DNA of 64,000 nt from Oceanobacter sp. Its GTDB lineage: Bacteria; Pseudomonadota; Gammaproteobacteria; Pseudomonadales; Oceanobacteraceae. The position numbers were made by a program, and so were the translations under genes. A model generated the notes under the pieces. It made no database searches. It was given only the letters and a program-made list of their open reading frames with translations, and was not told where the DNA came from. Shown here piece by piece: positions 1-11,485 of this stretch; within the stretch, counting starts at the first letter, position 1, and the number at the start of each line of letters is the position of its first letter. Location of the stretch: NCBI GenBank assembly GCA_002733645.1, contig NVWL01000010.1:46152-110151 (forward strand). The letters are read 5' to 3'.

Positions 1-1
1 T

Positions 2-982
2 TTGTATGCCCTCGCTTGGGGGGTATTCTTCGCTGGTTTGTTCCAATTTATGTTCCAGCTGCCCTTTATTGCGCGTATGAAACTGTTGGTCTTGCCGTCG
101 GTAAAACCAAAAGACGAAGGGGTTCGACGGATTCTTACTTTGATGGTGCCGGCCTTGTTTGGCGTGTCGGTGAGCCAGATTAACTTGTTACTTGATACTT
201 TGTTGGCGTCATTTTTAGAGGATGGCAGTGTCAGTTGGCTGTATTACTCTGATCGTTTAAACAATTTACCGTTGGGGATTTTTGCGATTGCGATTGGGGT
301 CGTTATTTTGCCTGCGCTGGCAGGCAAACATGCGGATGCGAATAAAGAAGCTTTCTCGCGCACTATCGATTGGGCCGTGCGTATGGTCTTTATGATCGCC
401 ACTCCAGCGGCACTTGCTTTGGTGGTATTGGCGACGCCTTTGATGGCGACCATTTTTTATCACGGTGAGGTCACCGCATACGATGTCGGTAAAATGACCT
501 TGAGCTTGCAGGCGTACGCGACCGGCTTATTGGCCTTTATGATGATTAAAGTCTTGGCACCGGGCTATTACGCGCGCCAAGACACCAAAACGCCGGTGAA
601 AATTGGTATTCAAGCCATGGTAGTGAATATGGTGTTGAACTTGGCTTTAGTCGTCCCGTTTCAACATGCAGGACTTGCGTTAGCGACGTCACTATCAGCT
701 TATTACAACATGGCGATGCTGTATTACGGGCTGCGTAAACAAGGCGTGTATCAGCCACAAGCTGGCTGGATGCGCTTTGGCATGATTATGCTGCTAGCGA
801 ATACAGCGCTGGCTGGTGTTGCCCTATGGTTGATGGGGGATGCGCAGGCGTGGCTCGACTGGGAAACCATGCAGCGTATTGGTTGGATGAGTTTGATTGT
901 TGTGGCTGGTATCGCTGTGTATTTTGCCGTGATGGTCTTGGCTGGGTTGCGTATGCGACATTTGCGTGGAGAGTTGTTCTGA
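2..982 (+). CDS. murJ: MurJ/MviN lipid II flippase, C-terminal part (cut by window start)
   Basis: Multi-TM MviN-like sequence (LLDTLLASFLEDGSVSWLYYSDRLNNLPLGIFAIAIGVVILPALA); located upstream of ribF-ileS-lspA, the usual context. Confidence 0.93.
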   Translation: MYALAWGVFFAGLFQFMFQLPFIARMKLLVLPSVKPKDEGVRRILTLMVPALFGVSVSQINLLLDTLLASFLEDGSVSWLYYSDRLNNLPLGIFAIAIGVVILPALAGKHADANKEAFSRTIDWAVRMVFMIATPAALALVVLATPLMATIFYHGEVTAYDVGKMTLSLQAYATGLLAFMMIKVLAPGYYARQDTKTPVKIGIQAMVVNMVLNLALVVPFQHAGLALATSLSAYYNMAMLYYGLRKQGVYQPQAGWMRFGMIMLLANTALAGVALWLMGDAQAWLDWETMQRIGWMSLIVVAGIAVYFAVMVLAGLRMRHLRGELF

Positions 983-1096
983 TACACCGTTTGCTGCACT
1001 GTTACCTCCTAGGCTAAACCGCTATAATCCGTGCTTTTATTTGCGCCGGTAGACCTTACGGTTTATCGGCATTCAGAGACAACAATGGGAAGATCA

Positions 1097-2050
1097 ATGC
1101 GCCTGCTACGTGGCCTGCATAATGTACCTCGCGATTTTGATGGCTGCGTCGCTACCATTGGTAATTTCGATGGGTTGCATTTGGGTCATCAGTGCATTCT
1201 TGCCGCATTGCGTACTGCCGCTGAAGATGAAGGTAAACCGACCTTAGTCATCTTGTTTGAGCCGCAGCCGAAAGAGTTTTTTGCGCCGGATTTTGCACCC
1301 CCGCGTTTGGCTAGTTTTCGTGAAAAGTTTCTCGATCTTCAAAACGCCGGTGTCGATTACCTGTTGTGCTTACCCTTCAATGAAGCATTACGTAGTATGA
1401 CGGCGGATGCCTTTATCTCTGAGGTGTTAATACAAGCACTTAAAATTCGTCATTTGATTGTGGGTGATGACTTCCGCTTTGGCTGTGATCGCAGTGGTGA
1501 TTATCAAGCGTTGGTGGTGGCGGGGAGTGAGCATGGGTTTGCGGTAGACGATACACCGACACATGAAATTGACGCCGAGCGTGTAAGTAGTACCCGTGTA
1601 CGTACTGAGCTGAGCAACGATAATTTAGCGGCGGCGGCGGTGTTGCTAGATCACCCGTATCGTATGAGTGGTCGCATTGCTTATGGTCGCCAGCTAGGAC
1701 GTACGCTTGATACGCCGACGGCCAATGTGATGATTAAACGGACTAAATTGCCCATGACCGGCGTATTTGCCGTGCATGCGACGCTTACTGAGAACCACGA
1801 AGAATATATCGGTGTGGCAAACCTTGGGGTTAAGCCAACGGTGGCTGGTACACCTGAGCCGTCGTTAGAAGTGCACCTGTTCGGATTTAAAGGCGATATT
1901 TACGGTCAACATTTGACGGTAGAGTTTCTGCACAAAATTCGAGACGAAATAAAATTTGATGGCTTGGACGCGCTACGTACTGCCATACAATCAGATAAAG
2001 ATGCCGCGCGTTCGTATTTTGCGGCTCGGCCGGATTCTTTCCGATTTTAA
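1097..2050 (+). CDS. ribF: Bifunctional riboflavin kinase/FAD synthetase; start chosen at MRLLRGLHNV inside the longer ORF 1031..2050
   Basis: TIGNFDGLHLGHQ and GVANLGVKPTV motifs; precedes ileS. Confidence 0.95.
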   Translation: MRLLRGLHNVPRDFDGCVATIGNFDGLHLGHQCILAALRTAAEDEGKPTLVILFEPQPKEFFAPDFAPPRLASFREKFLDLQNAGVDYLLCLPFNEALRSMTADAFISEVLIQALKIRHLIVGDDFRFGCDRSGDYQALVVAGSEHGFAVDDTPTHEIDAERVSSTRVRTELSNDNLAAAAVLLDHPYRMSGRIAYGRQLGRTLDTPTANVMIKRTKLPMTGVFAVHATLTENHEEYIGVANLGVKPTVAGTPEPSLEVHLFGFKGDIYGQHLTVEFLHKIRDEIKFDGLDALRTAIQSDKDAARSYFAARPDSFRF

Positions 2051-2094
2051 TTAAAAATAGGCCCGCTCATTAGCGAAGCTGGCCCTAATAAAAA

Positions 2095-5019
2095 GTGACT
2101 GTTATGAACGATAAAGTGGAAAGCCAATACAAGTCGACATTGAACTTGCCGGACACCGATTTCCCGATGCGTGGAAATTTGGCTCAACGTGAGCCAGAAA
2201 TGCTCGCGCGCTGGGAAGAAACCGGTTTGTACAAAAAGATTCGTGAAGCACGAGCTGGCCGCAATAAATTTATTCTTCATGATGGCCCTCCGTACGCCAA
2301 CGGTAATATTCACATTGGTCACGCGGTAAATAAAGTACTTAAAGACATCATCATTAAATCGCAAACGTTAAGCGGTAATGATGCGCCGTACATTCCTGGC
2401 TGGGATTGTCACGGCTTACCGATCGAATTAAAAGTCGAAGAAAAAGTCGGCAAAGTGGGTGACAAAGTTACCGCCAGCGAATTTCGTAAGCATTGTCGTG
2501 AATACGCGGCAGAGCAGGTCGATGGTCAGCGTCGTGATTTTAAACGTCTGATGGTATTGGGAGATTGGGATAATCCGTACCTAACAATGGACTTTAAATT
2601 CGAAGCCGACATCATTCGTACGCTTGGCAAAATCATTGATAACGGTCACCTACACAAAGGCTTTAAGCCAGTGAACTGGTGTTCGGATTGTGGTTCTGCA
2701 TTGGCCGAAGCGGAAGTGGAATACCAAGATAAAAAATCCATCGCCATTGATGTGAAGTTCCAATTCTTTAATGCCGGTGGAATTGTTTCTGCCTTTGGTG
2801 CGGATGAATCTATCGCAGCCAAACCCATCAGTATTGTTATTTGGACAACCACGCCTTGGACGCTGCCAGCGAACGAAGCGGTGTCTGTGCATCCGAATCT
2901 TGAATATTCATTAGTTCTTTTGAAAGAAGCTGACGAAGTATTGCTGCTAGCGACCGACCTTATTGATGATGCTTGTCAGCGTTATGGCCTAAGTGCTGAT
3001 GATGTGGAAGTGTTAGCTACTGCTAAAGGCGCTGCGTTTGGTCAGTTACCTTCGCAAGAATCTGCGCCATTTATGGTGAAACACCCGTTTATGCCAGCCG
3101 CAGAAGGCCAGCATGAAAAAGATAAATACGTGCCAGTGATTACGGGTGAGCACGTCACGGCAGACTCGGGTACAGGCTCCGTTCATACCGCACCAATGCA
3201 TGGTGTGGACGATTACGTGGTGTCGAATAATTACGGTATAAAATCAGCAGAAATGTTGGTGGATGCACAAGGTAATTTTATCTCTAACGCGGCATTAGAC
3301 GCATTAGAACTAGCGGGTTTAAGCACTGCTGATAAAGGCAACTTCCGCGTACTCGGTATTTTGAATGAACGCGGCGCTTTGGTGAAAAAAGCCAATATTA
3401 CTCACAGCTACCCGCATTGCTGGCGCCATAAATCGCCGATTATTTTCCGTGCGACGCCGCAGTGGTTTATCAGTATGAATCAAGCGGGTCTGATTGATCA
3501 GGCGATGAACGAAGTTGAAAATACCATTGAGTGGCGCCCGAGTTGGGGTAAAGCGCGTATTGAAGGCATGATGAAAGATCGCCCTGATTGGTGTATCTCG
3601 CGTCAGCGTACGTGGGGCGTGCCGATTGCATTATTCGTGCATAAAGACACCAGCGAATTACACCCTCGTACCTCAGAGCTAATTGGTGAAGTTGCTGCAA
3701 AAGTTGAACAGGCCGGTATTGAAGCCTGGTTTGAACTGGATGCCAAAGAACTGATCGGTGATGACGCCGAAAGCTACGTTAAGGTAGTTGATACGTTAGA
3801 CGTTTGGTTTGACTCTGGTGTTACTCATACGGCGGTATGTATGGCACGTGACGAGCTAGAAATGCCCGCTGACTTGTATCTTGAAGGTTCGGATCAACAT
3901 CGCGGATGGTTCCAGTCATCGTTACTGACCAGTGTGGCTGCGTACGGTAAAGCGCCGTATAAAACAGCATTGACGCATGGTTTTACTGTGGACGGTGAAG
4001 GCCGCAAGATGTCGAAATCAATCGGTAATACGGTTGAGCCGCAGACGGTGATGAACAAGCTCGGTGGAGATATTCTTCGTTGGTGGGTAGCGGATACCGA
4101 TTACTCAGGCGAAATGACCGTATCGGATGAAATTCTGAAACGTAATGCCGATTCATATCGTCGTGTGCGTAATACGTGTCGTTTCTTGTTAGCCAACATT
4201 AATGGCTTTAATCCAGCGACGGATATGGTGGCGGGTGAAGACTTGTTGCCATTAGATGCATGGATTGTTGGTTACACCGAACGCCTACAAGAAAAAGTCG
4301 TCGCGTTGTATAAAAACTACGATCTAAAAACGCTCACTAAAACACTGATGAATTTCTGTGTAACGGAGTTAGGCGCGTTTTATCTGGATGTCATTAAAGA
4401 CCGTCAGTACACCTGTAAAGCGGATAGCTTGCCACGCCGCAGTGCGCAAACCGCGCTTTATCATGTGGCGGAGGCGATGGCGCGTTGGATTGCTCCGGTA
4501 TTGTCATTTACTGCTGAAGAAATTTGGGATGTGTTGCCGCAACCTGTGAACGGTTCGCGTGAAGAGTCTGCTCAATTAGCGGAATGGTACACCGGTTTCC
4601 CGACGTTGCCTGCGAGTGAGTTAAATGATGCCTACTGGCGTACCACGATGGACGTGAAAGAGGCCGTCAATGGTGCCCTTGAAAAAGCCCGTAATGAAAA
4701 ACGTATCGGTGCTTCGCTTGGAGCAAACGTCACCCTATATGCTGCCGACGAATTAAAAGCCTCACTGGAACGCTTAGGTGATGAATTGCGTTTTGTCATG
4801 ATCACGTCTAACGCAGATGTTAAAGCGCTGAGTGAAGAGGGCGGAGATGCCACAGAGTTAGATGGCTTACGCGTCTCTGTAACGGCGTCTGATGCTGCTA
4901 AATGCGAACGTTGTTGGCATCACAGTGATACGGTTGGATTAAGTGCTCAGCATCCTGCTTTATGCGGTCGTTGTATCGAAAACGTAGAAGGTGACGGTGA
5001 AGTCCGTCACTTCGCATAA
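2095..5019 (+). CDS. ileS: Isoleucyl-tRNA synthetase (a start at 2104 is also possible)
   Basis: [18 protein letters not shown] (HIGH), KMSKS motif, C-terminal zinc-binding cysteines ([15 protein letters not shown]). Confidence 0.98.
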   Translation: MTVMNDKVESQYKSTLNLPDTDFPMRGNLAQREPEMLARWEETGLYKKIREARAGRNKFILHDGPPYANGNIHIGHAVNKVLKDIIIKSQTLSGNDAPYIPGWDCHGLPIELKVEEKVGKVGDKVTASEFRKHCREYAAEQVDGQRRDFKRLMVLGDWDNPYLTMDFKFEADIIRTLGKIIDNGHLHKGFKPVNWCSDCGSALAEAEVEYQDKKSIAIDVKFQFFNAGGIVSAFGADESIAAKPISIVIWTTTPWTLPANEAVSVHPNLEYSLVLLKEADEVLLLATDLIDDACQRYGLSADDVEVLATAKGAAFGQLPSQESAPFMVKHPFMPAAEGQHEKDKYVPVITGEHVTADSGTGSVHTAPMHGVDDYVVSNNYGIKSAEMLVDAQGNFISNAALDALELAGLSTADKGNFRVLGILNERGALVKKANITHSYPHCWRHKSPIIFRATPQWFISMNQAGLIDQAMNEVENTIEWRPSWGKARIEGMMKDRPDWCISRQRTWGVPIALFVHKDTSELHPRTSELIGEVAAKVEQAGIEAWFELDAKELIGDDAESYVKVVDTLDVWFDSGVTHTAVCMARDELEMPADLYLEGSDQHRGWFQSSLLTSVAAYGKAPYKTALTHGFTVDGEGRKMSKSIGNTVEPQTVMNKLGGDILRWWVADTDYSGEMTVSDEILKRNADSYRRVRNTCRFLLANINGFNPATDMVAGEDLLPLDAWIVGYTERLQEKVVALYKNYDLKTLTKTLMNFCVTELGAFYLDVIKDRQYTCKADSLPRRSAQTALYHVAEAMARWIAPVLSFTAEEIWDVLPQPVNGSREESAQLAEWYTGFPTLPASELNDAYWRTTMDVKEAVNGALEKARNEKRIGASLGANVTLYAADELKASLERLGDELRFVMITSNADVKALSEEGGDATELDGLRVSVTASDAAKCERCWHHSDTVGLSAQHPALCGRCIENVEGDGEVRHFA

Positions 5020-5030
5020 GGAAGATTCAG

Positions 5031-5552
5031 ATGACGGATGCACAGACAGGTCGTTCACCCATGATCTGGTTATGGCTTGCAGTATTGGCTGTAATTTTAG
5101 ATCAAGTAACCAAAGTGGCTGCCGAGCAGCTACTAACGTTTGCTCAGCCCGTGTACTTATTGCCGGTTCTGGATTTTACTTTGCTCTATAACAAAGGAGC
5201 GGCGTTTAGTTTTTTAGCGGATCAGCCGGGGTGGCAGCGTTGGTTTTTTACGGCGGTTTCTATCGGTGTGTCCATCATGTTGATTGTGTGGATTAAACGT
5301 TTACCGCGTGGTGCTGTGTGGCTGCCCATTGCTTTGGCGTTAATTTTAGGTGGCGCTATCGGTAATTTGATTGATCGCGTGATTTACGGTCATGTTGTTG
5401 ATTTTATTTCAGTGCATTGGAATAACCGTTATTTTCCAGCATTTAATATCGCTGATTCAGCCATTACGTTAGGTGCGATCATGATGGTGCTGGACGTTAT
5501 TCGTGAAATTAAAGAAGAGCGTGCAGCGAAGGCGGAATCTTCTACCAAGTAA
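5031..5552 (+). CDS. lspA: Lipoprotein signal peptidase
   Basis: DQVTK, NKGAAFSFLA, NLIDRVIYGHVVDFI and FNIADSAI motifs. Confidence 0.97.
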   Translation: MTDAQTGRSPMIWLWLAVLAVILDQVTKVAAEQLLTFAQPVYLLPVLDFTLLYNKGAAFSFLADQPGWQRWFFTAVSIGVSIMLIVWIKRLPRGAVWLPIALALILGGAIGNLIDRVIYGHVVDFISVHWNNRYFPAFNIADSAITLGAIMMVLDVIREIKEERAAKAESSTK

Positions 5553-5597
5553 CTGTGCAAAAACTTCAACTCGTTACATTTAATAAATAGGTGTTTT

Positions 5598-6041
5598 ATG
5601 TCTCTCGGAATTATTGCTCAAGGTAGCCGTATTACTATGCATTTCGCACTTAAATTAAGCGAAGAGCAAGAAGTAGACTCTACCTTCGATAAAGAGCCAG
5701 CGACCTTTGTGTTAGGGGATGGCAATTTATTACCGGGATTTGAAGAGCATCTTATTGGTTTAACCACAGGTGACAGTAAAAGCTTCCTAGTGCCACCAGA
5801 AAAAGCCTTTGGTCAGCCAAATCCGCAGAATATGCAAAGCATGAAACGTTCAGACTTTCCGGTGGATATGCCTGTTTCTCCAGGCTTGATGGTGTCATTT
5901 GCTGATGCCCAAGGCGCAGAGTTACCCGGGGTGATTAGTGATATTGAAGGTGACTGGGTGACGGTTGATTTTAATCATCCGCTGGCGGGTAAAGAGTTGA
6001 TTTTTAACGTCCAAATCTTGGAGGTGCATGATGCAGATTAA
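5598..6041 (+). CDS. fkpB: FKBP-type peptidyl-prolyl isomerase, SlpA/FkpB-like
   Basis: SlpA-like sequence ([34 protein letters not shown]); located between lspA and ispH. Confidence 0.92.
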   Translation: MSLGIIAQGSRITMHFALKLSEEQEVDSTFDKEPATFVLGDGNLLPGFEEHLIGLTTGDSKSFLVPPEKAFGQPNPQNMQSMKRSDFPVDMPVSPGLMVSFADAQGAELPGVISDIEGDWVTVDFNHPLAGKELIFNVQILEVHDAD

Positions 6042-6978
6042 ACTCGCCAATCCTCGTGGGTTTTGTGCCGGTGTTGACCGCGCCATTGATATTGTAAATC
6101 GTGCCCTTGAACTGTTTGAACATCCGATTTATGTGCGCCATGAAGTGGTACACAACAAATTTGTTGTGAATGATCTGCGCGAACGTGGCGCTATTTTTGT
6201 TGATGAACTCGACGAAGTACCCGACGATAATATCGTCATCTTTTCTGCTCACGGCGTATCACAAGCCGTACGTAAAAATGCGGAAGATCGTGGGCTTAGA
6301 GTATTTGATGCAACATGTCCGTTGGTGACCAAAGTTCATCTTGAAGTCACTCGTTACAGTGCCGATGGCCGCGAGTGCATACTGATTGGCCATAAAGGGC
6401 ACCCAGAAGTCGAAGGCACTATGGGGCAGTATGATTACAGTAAAGGCGGCAATATCTACTTAGTCGAAGACGAAGAAGACGTGCAAGCGCTTACAGTTAA
6501 CGACGCCACACAGCTTTCTTACGTTACCCAAACCACACTATCCATGGATGACACCGCACGGGTGATTGATGCCTTACGTGAGAAATTTCCAGATATTACT
6601 GGCCCACGTAAAGACGATATTTGCTACGCCACCCAAAACCGCCAAGACGCTGTAAAAATACTCGCCAGCGAGTGTGACTTAATGCTGGTGGTGGGATCAC
6701 CTAATAGCAGCAATTCTAATCGCCTACGCGAACTTGGTGAGCGCATGGGGGCTGCATCTTACTTAATCGACAACGCCTCTGAAATCAAACCTGAGTGGCT
6801 TGTAGGTATTAAAGCCGTCGGTGTGACGGCTGGCGCGTCTGCGCCTGATGTATTAGTGAAAGAGGTCGTCGCAAAGCTTGAGTCGTTAGGTGGCAGCCAA
6901 CCAGAAGAGCTAAAGGGCAGGGAAGAGAACGTGGTGTTTACCTTGCCGAAAGAATTGCGGCTGGTGGATGTGGGGTGA
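6028..6978 (+). CDS. ispH: 4-hydroxy-3-methylbut-2-enyl diphosphate reductase
   Basis: [39 protein letters not shown]. Confidence 0.97.
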   Translation: MMQIKLANPRGFCAGVDRAIDIVNRALELFEHPIYVRHEVVHNKFVVNDLRERGAIFVDELDEVPDDNIVIFSAHGVSQAVRKNAEDRGLRVFDATCPLVTKVHLEVTRYSADGRECILIGHKGHPEVEGTMGQYDYSKGGNIYLVEDEEDVQALTVNDATQLSYVTQTTLSMDDTARVIDALREKFPDITGPRKDDICYATQNRQDAVKILASECDLMLVVGSPNSSNSNRLRELGERMGAASYLIDNASEIKPEWLVGIKAVGVTAGASAPDVLVKEVVAKLESLGGSQPEELKGREENVVFTLPKELRLVDVG

Positions 6979-7011
6979 GTTTTTAATCATGTTCTATTAA
7001 ATATATAAAAA

Positions 7012-7044
7012 ATAAACCCGGCCATTGCCGGGTTTATTTTTTTG
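7012..7044. terminator. Bidirectional intrinsic terminator between ispH and pilE
   Basis: ATAAACCCGGCCATTGCCGGGTTTATTTTTTT hairpin plus T-tract, between convergent genes. Confidence 0.88.
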
Positions 7045-7071
7045 ATCAAGGTTGTTCTTTGAGGTTGTTCT

Positions 7072-7494
7072 TTACAGTTGCTTTTTAATTGTGTCTGTCC
7101 CGTGGTCAAAAAGTGCTGAAATACCGGACGTGCTCATTAAAATGTCACCGTCCTCTTGTTGAGAGCTGGTTGATGCTGCTGCACGTATTTCAACACAGAG
7201 TGTTAGATCCACTGGATCGCAGTCTTCCCCCGCTAATGTGTAATTATCTAGGGTTCCGTCAGCTGGATACCCTAGAAGCGTGAGATCCTTCGCGTAGGTC
7301 TTATTTCTAAGGAAGTAACGCTCCTGAGCTGCAAGAATATTCTGCAGCTCCGCAATAGCCTCAGAACGGTTCGCTTTACGCACGCTATCAAGGTACGAAG
7401 GGTAAGCGATTGACGCTAAAATTCCGACAATAACAACCGTGATCATTACTTCAAGCAACGTGAATCCGGAGTGCTGTTTTAGTGAATAACTCAC
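7072..7494 (-). CDS. pilE: Type IV minor pilin PilE-like
   Basis: Prepilin site GFTLLEVMITVVIVGILASIAYPSYLDSVRKANRSEA; follows pilY1. Confidence 0.92.
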   Translation of the reverse strand: MSYSLKQHSGFTLLEVMITVVIVGILASIAYPSYLDSVRKANRSEAIAELQNILAAQERYFLRNKTYAKDLTLLGYPADGTLDNYTLAGEDCDPVDLTLCVEIRAAASTSSQQEDGDILMSTSGISALFDHGTDTIKKQL

Positions 7495-7496
7495 AA

Positions 7497-10400
7497 TTAA
7501 AGTTCCTCTTCCCAGTAATTGGTCTCAAACAGGTCACACCGGTCTAGATTACTTTCAGTGACCGTCGTTCCTGAAAGGATACTGATCGCATAGTCATTAC
7601 ATTTAGGTGCTACACAGGTTTCACCTTCTGGGCAGGCTTCTGGTGGTATTTCTATTAAGGTGCCAGGGGGAGTTAGTCGAGTTGTAGTTGTTTTGATCGT
7701 AACTGTTTCACCAGGAATGTTGGCCTTGCAACTGTCTGTGCCGTCACTGCAGGTGACTCTATTTCGGATCTCTGCTGAAGGTGCGAACTGATACTGCCGA
7801 GAGTTGCCTAAATTACCAGTGCATGAGACCTCCGCGTTATCATCCCCCTTAGCGAACGTGCTAAAGGTCACAACACCGTTCAAAGTAAGAGAGGGCGACA
7901 TTATTTTTTCACCCACAATTGGTGGATCAAAATACCAACCATGTTTCGACTTAACTTCATCAGTAGCATCTGCAGATGTCCATTCTGCAAGATCAGAGAC
8001 GTTGATTTTGGTGTAGCTTGTCGGAAAATCTCTACCATACATGTCTTTGATTAGATAAAAATGATCATTCACATCCTCGCTAAGTGGATGAGCGCGATAT
8101 CCCGACCCGATGCTAACCAATAAAAAAGAGTCTTTCACATAGACCGTCTTTATAGTGCCGTCATCAAGAATAACTTGAGTGGGTCTGGTTGTATTGATGA
8201 AAGAGACATCTGGGCTGACATAAAATCGGCGGTTTTCAGAAATTCCATTTGACTCACTGCTATTTATATCGGCGATAACACCACCAGTGAAGGTATTACT
8301 TTTACTTATTAAATCAAAGCGCCATAGTCGACCACCGACATCTGCAGCATATAACAAGTCAACGTAACCATCATTGTTACGATCAACGGGAGCGATATCG
8401 CTTGGAAAGCTACTTTTCATTTCACTACTTGCGCCAGCGACATCATCGTAGGCATTCCATAATACGTTGCCTGATAAAGCATCAATCATATAAACAGTAT
8501 TGCCTGTTGTATGTTCAAGACGAGTTGCGCTGCTGCTATCTTCTGCTGGGTCATAACCGCCACCTGCAAAAAGCACGACGGTATTCTTATTCTTCCACTT
8601 AACAAGTGCAGGTTTAAGCGAAGACCAAGTTTGCCCTAGGCGGCTATAACCATCACTGACCGTCGGAATGTTTTTATTATTATTCAGATAGTTGCCATGT
8701 TTTTGCCAGAGCAAAGAGGGGCTGTCAGGCTTGGTAATATCAAAGGCGTAGTAGCTGTGACCACCCCTGCGCATTCCAACATACAAGTAAACGGTATCAT
8801 CGCCATCAACGATACCATTTAGATTGATGTCATTGTGCCAATAGGTAATAGCTCCATCTAATCCATATATTTTGTTTTGCGCAGATGTTCGTGAACGATC
8901 TACGTAGCCAAGTGCATTTGGCAATAATTCATGAGGAATTAATGAGAAAACTTCATGGCCGTTAGATGTATCAAACGCATGTAAGTAACCGCCATTAGTT
9001 CCAATAAACACAATACTTTGATTATTGGAGTAATTAATAACAATTGGACGACTGTGAATAGCATCTTCCATCTCTTGACGATTAGAGGTGCCGTCTTGTG
9101 TTAGACCTGATATCCAGTTGGCTACACCCTCTTTATATGTAATTGTAGTCCCATTGTCTGTATTAAGTACTGCATCAGCTATGCCTGAATCACCTAGACC
9201 TAATAGGTTATTGTTAAGGCTGAGAATACGCTCGGGGGTTACTTGAATTAGGTTGCCTGATGTATCAAGCATCTTTATATTCCGCGTTGTTACATTGCCA
9301 AATTGCTCAGCCGCTCCCCCTTTTCGTACATCTGAACCGTCTACCGTATCACTCCATAAGCTCACTGCAAGGTCGTCAAAGAATCCATTTGCTGCTATTG
9401 CGATTTTTCCTTTTTTGTCGACTATTCCTTTATCTGAGATCGAATACCGTTTTAAGTTACCTGCCCAAGCACCGGTATCATTGGGAGCGAATACTGCATA
9501 ATACAATTCGTTACTCAACTGAAGACTGTTGTAAGAACTTACCGCTATCGCCGGAGCCGTAAATGTAGAGGGTGCCTCTAATGCTTCGACTGCGGAGTTC
9601 TGAAAGGCATCTCTGACGGTGTCATAGCTACTTGCGGATGCAAAACTACCGCCTCCTGCTTTTGCTGTATTTTCTAATTTTTCTTTAGTTTCAACTGCCT
9701 GAGTCCCACTAAATCCTCCAATGGTATCAGTAATAATGCCGTACTTTTCATAGAGTGCGAATGCAGCCTCTTCCATGCAATGACCATGAATACCTGCGAA
9801 GCTTCCATCTGTTTTATATGCAGGAAGTCCTGAATCATCAGTTGCGCAAGGATTATTAATTGCGACCGTTTTGTGGGCTAAGTTTAAACCGGAAAGTTGA
9901 TTCTCAATATCCTCATTTGCACTATTATCCTCTGATGGTGCGCCGTCAGTAAATAAAACAATTTTATTAACAATACCGCAGGAATTAGATAGATCGGGTA
10001 TTTTAAACTGTGTATTTGACCCGGCAGCAAAGGCTTCTGGAATGCTCTTGTTATTGCCTGAACCTGTACGGGCTGAATATTTCGCAGTCTGAGATGTCAT
10101 ATACAGCCCAGCTTCATACATAGTTTCTGATAATGGGGTTCCTCCATTGGGTGTTAATGAATCAATTGCATTGGAGAGAGTTTGTAAGTTATCTCTAGCA
10201 GGCTGCATGGCGGCTATGACACGGCCACCATCCGAATCTGTATTAAATCGCATTAAACCAATATTTACATTTTCAGGAAGAGACCCAATGGCGTCTTTTG
10301 CTGCGCGTTTCATAATTGCCATTCGTGTCGTGGTGACATCAGACTCTCCCTCAACCGCTAGATAGTTAAGGTAGTTGCCGCTGTACAATCTTGCAAAATA

Positions 10401-10940
10401 GCCTGTGTAGGGGAGAGGGGGAAGCCAGCCAGCCCAGCCACTGGTTTCACCACAATCTACTGTTAATGAAGTATCTGTACTATTTATTGTTTTGTCATTG
10501 TGTTCGTTTTGATCAATACCAAGGAAATACCTTGGTCCCCACCATTTATTATTAGTGGTGTTGCCTTTAATTCTAGTCCGACCTGTATAGGTCCCTGTAT
10601 TCTTAGCTGCCGAGAGTGCGGACGTACATATAATCTGACTTTCGGCAACATCATTCTGACGGATATTAGAGGCAACAGCATCAAGAGAGTTAAATGGCTT
10701 ATATAAGTAATACAAATTAGAATTGAATTGATATTTGCTATTGTCGTAAACCGTTGAAGAATCGTATGGAGGCCGGGTGAGAGTTTCAGGATCGTTCATA
10801 CTTCCTGATGTATCTAAAATAAACAGTACGTTGCTGTCTTTAACACTGCCTGTGCCTGTGAATATTTCGATATCGTCTGCAATGGCAATTGGTGTGTTTG
10901 CCAGCATAAAAATAAGACTTAAAGCGAATAATTTTTTCAT
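7497..10940 (-). CDS. pilY1: PilY1 type IV pilus tip/biogenesis protein
   Basis: 1147 aa; signal peptide; VWA-like N-terminus (ILDTSGSMND); C-terminal beta-propeller-like region (FIGTNGGYLHAFDTSNGHEVFSLIP, LWRFDL). Confidence 0.93.
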   Translation of the reverse strand: MKKLFALSLIFMLANTPIAIADDIEIFTGTGSVKDSNVLFILDTSGSMNDPETLTRPPYDSSTVYDNSKYQFNSNLYYLYKPFNSLDAVASNIRQNDVAESQIICTSALSAAKNTGTYTGRTRIKGNTTNNKWWGPRYFLGIDQNEHNDKTINSTDTSLTVDCGETSGWAGWLPPLPYTGYFARLYSGNYLNYLAVEGESDVTTTRMAIMKRAAKDAIGSLPENVNIGLMRFNTDSDGGRVIAAMQPARDNLQTLSNAIDSLTPNGGTPLSETMYEAGLYMTSQTAKYSARTGSGNNKSIPEAFAAGSNTQFKIPDLSNSCGIVNKIVLFTDGAPSEDNSANEDIENQLSGLNLAHKTVAINNPCATDDSGLPAYKTDGSFAGIHGHCMEEAAFALYEKYGIITDTIGGFSGTQAVETKEKLENTAKAGGGSFASASSYDTVRDAFQNSAVEALEAPSTFTAPAIAVSSYNSLQLSNELYYAVFAPNDTGAWAGNLKRYSISDKGIVDKKGKIAIAANGFFDDLAVSLWSDTVDGSDVRKGGAAEQFGNVTTRNIKMLDTSGNLIQVTPERILSLNNNLLGLGDSGIADAVLNTDNGTTITYKEGVANWISGLTQDGTSNRQEMEDAIHSRPIVINYSNNQSIVFIGTNGGYLHAFDTSNGHEVFSLIPHELLPNALGYVDRSRTSAQNKIYGLDGAITYWHNDINLNGIVDGDDTVYLYVGMRRGGHSYYAFDITKPDSPSLLWQKHGNYLNNNKNIPTVSDGYSRLGQTWSSLKPALVKWKNKNTVVLFAGGGYDPAEDSSSATRLEHTTGNTVYMIDALSGNVLWNAYDDVAGASSEMKSSFPSDIAPVDRNNDGYVDLLYAADVGGRLWRFDLISKSNTFTGGVIADINSSESNGISENRRFYVSPDVSFINTTRPTQVILDDGTIKTVYVKDSFLLVSIGSGYRAHPLSEDVNDHFYLIKDMYGRDFPTSYTKINVSDLAEWTSADATDEVKSKHGWYFDPPIVGEKIMSPSLTLNGVVTFSTFAKGDDNAEVSCTGNLGNSRQYQFAPSAEIRNRVTCSDGTDSCKANIPGETVTIKTTTTRLTPPGTLIEIPPEACPEGETCVAPKCNDYAISILSGTTVTESNLDRCDLFETNYWEEEL

Positions 10941-10952
10941 TTTGATCTCCTA

Positions 10953-11471
10953 CTAGCGGCCGCTGGATGGAACGAAGTATTTAAACCCTAATTTTTGACT
11001 CGACCGAAAACGTCCACTACTGTCTGTTGTGTCTGAAGTAATTTCGAAGGGCATGGTTGCAATAGCACCGACACTGCTATCTTTACCATCTAGGCCGAAA
11101 TTAAAATTCACTGGAATATTTAGGGTGTATCTAAGTCGACTGAGTTGTGTGTATGGCTCTCTAGTCGTATCCAGTATTGATTGCAGAGAAATCGCTTCTG
11201 GAGCGGGGGCGCCATCTGCGTTTTCTGTTACGGCTCCTTCCATTGCGCGACTTAAGTCCTGGACTTTGGCGAGCTCGTTTTTGTAGCCGTCGTACTGTGA
11301 CCCCAATTCTCGTTTCGATGTATGAAACACATCCTCTTTAATCTGCAAGTTACCCACGACACGAAGCTGTGTTGTTGAGCCTTGCAGACTTAAAATCGCT
11401 AAAAACGTCACTGAGGTCAGCATGACCAAGCTGACGACCAGTGCGCTGCCGTGTTGCTTTACTATTTTCAT
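10953..11471 (-). CDS. pilX: PilX-like type IV pilus assembly protein
   Basis: N-terminal hydrophobic segment QHGSALVVSLVMLTSVTFLAI; position between pilW and pilY1. Confidence 0.85.
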   Translation of the reverse strand: MKIVKQHGSALVVSLVMLTSVTFLAILSLQGSTTQLRVVGNLQIKEDVFHTSKRELGSQYDGYKNELAKVQDLSRAMEGAVTENADGAPAPEAISLQSILDTTREPYTQLSRLRYTLNIPVNFNFGLDGKDSSVGAIATMPFEITSDTTDSSGRFRSSQKLGFKYFVPSSGR

Positions 11472-11485
11472 AGGTTGGCCTCGTA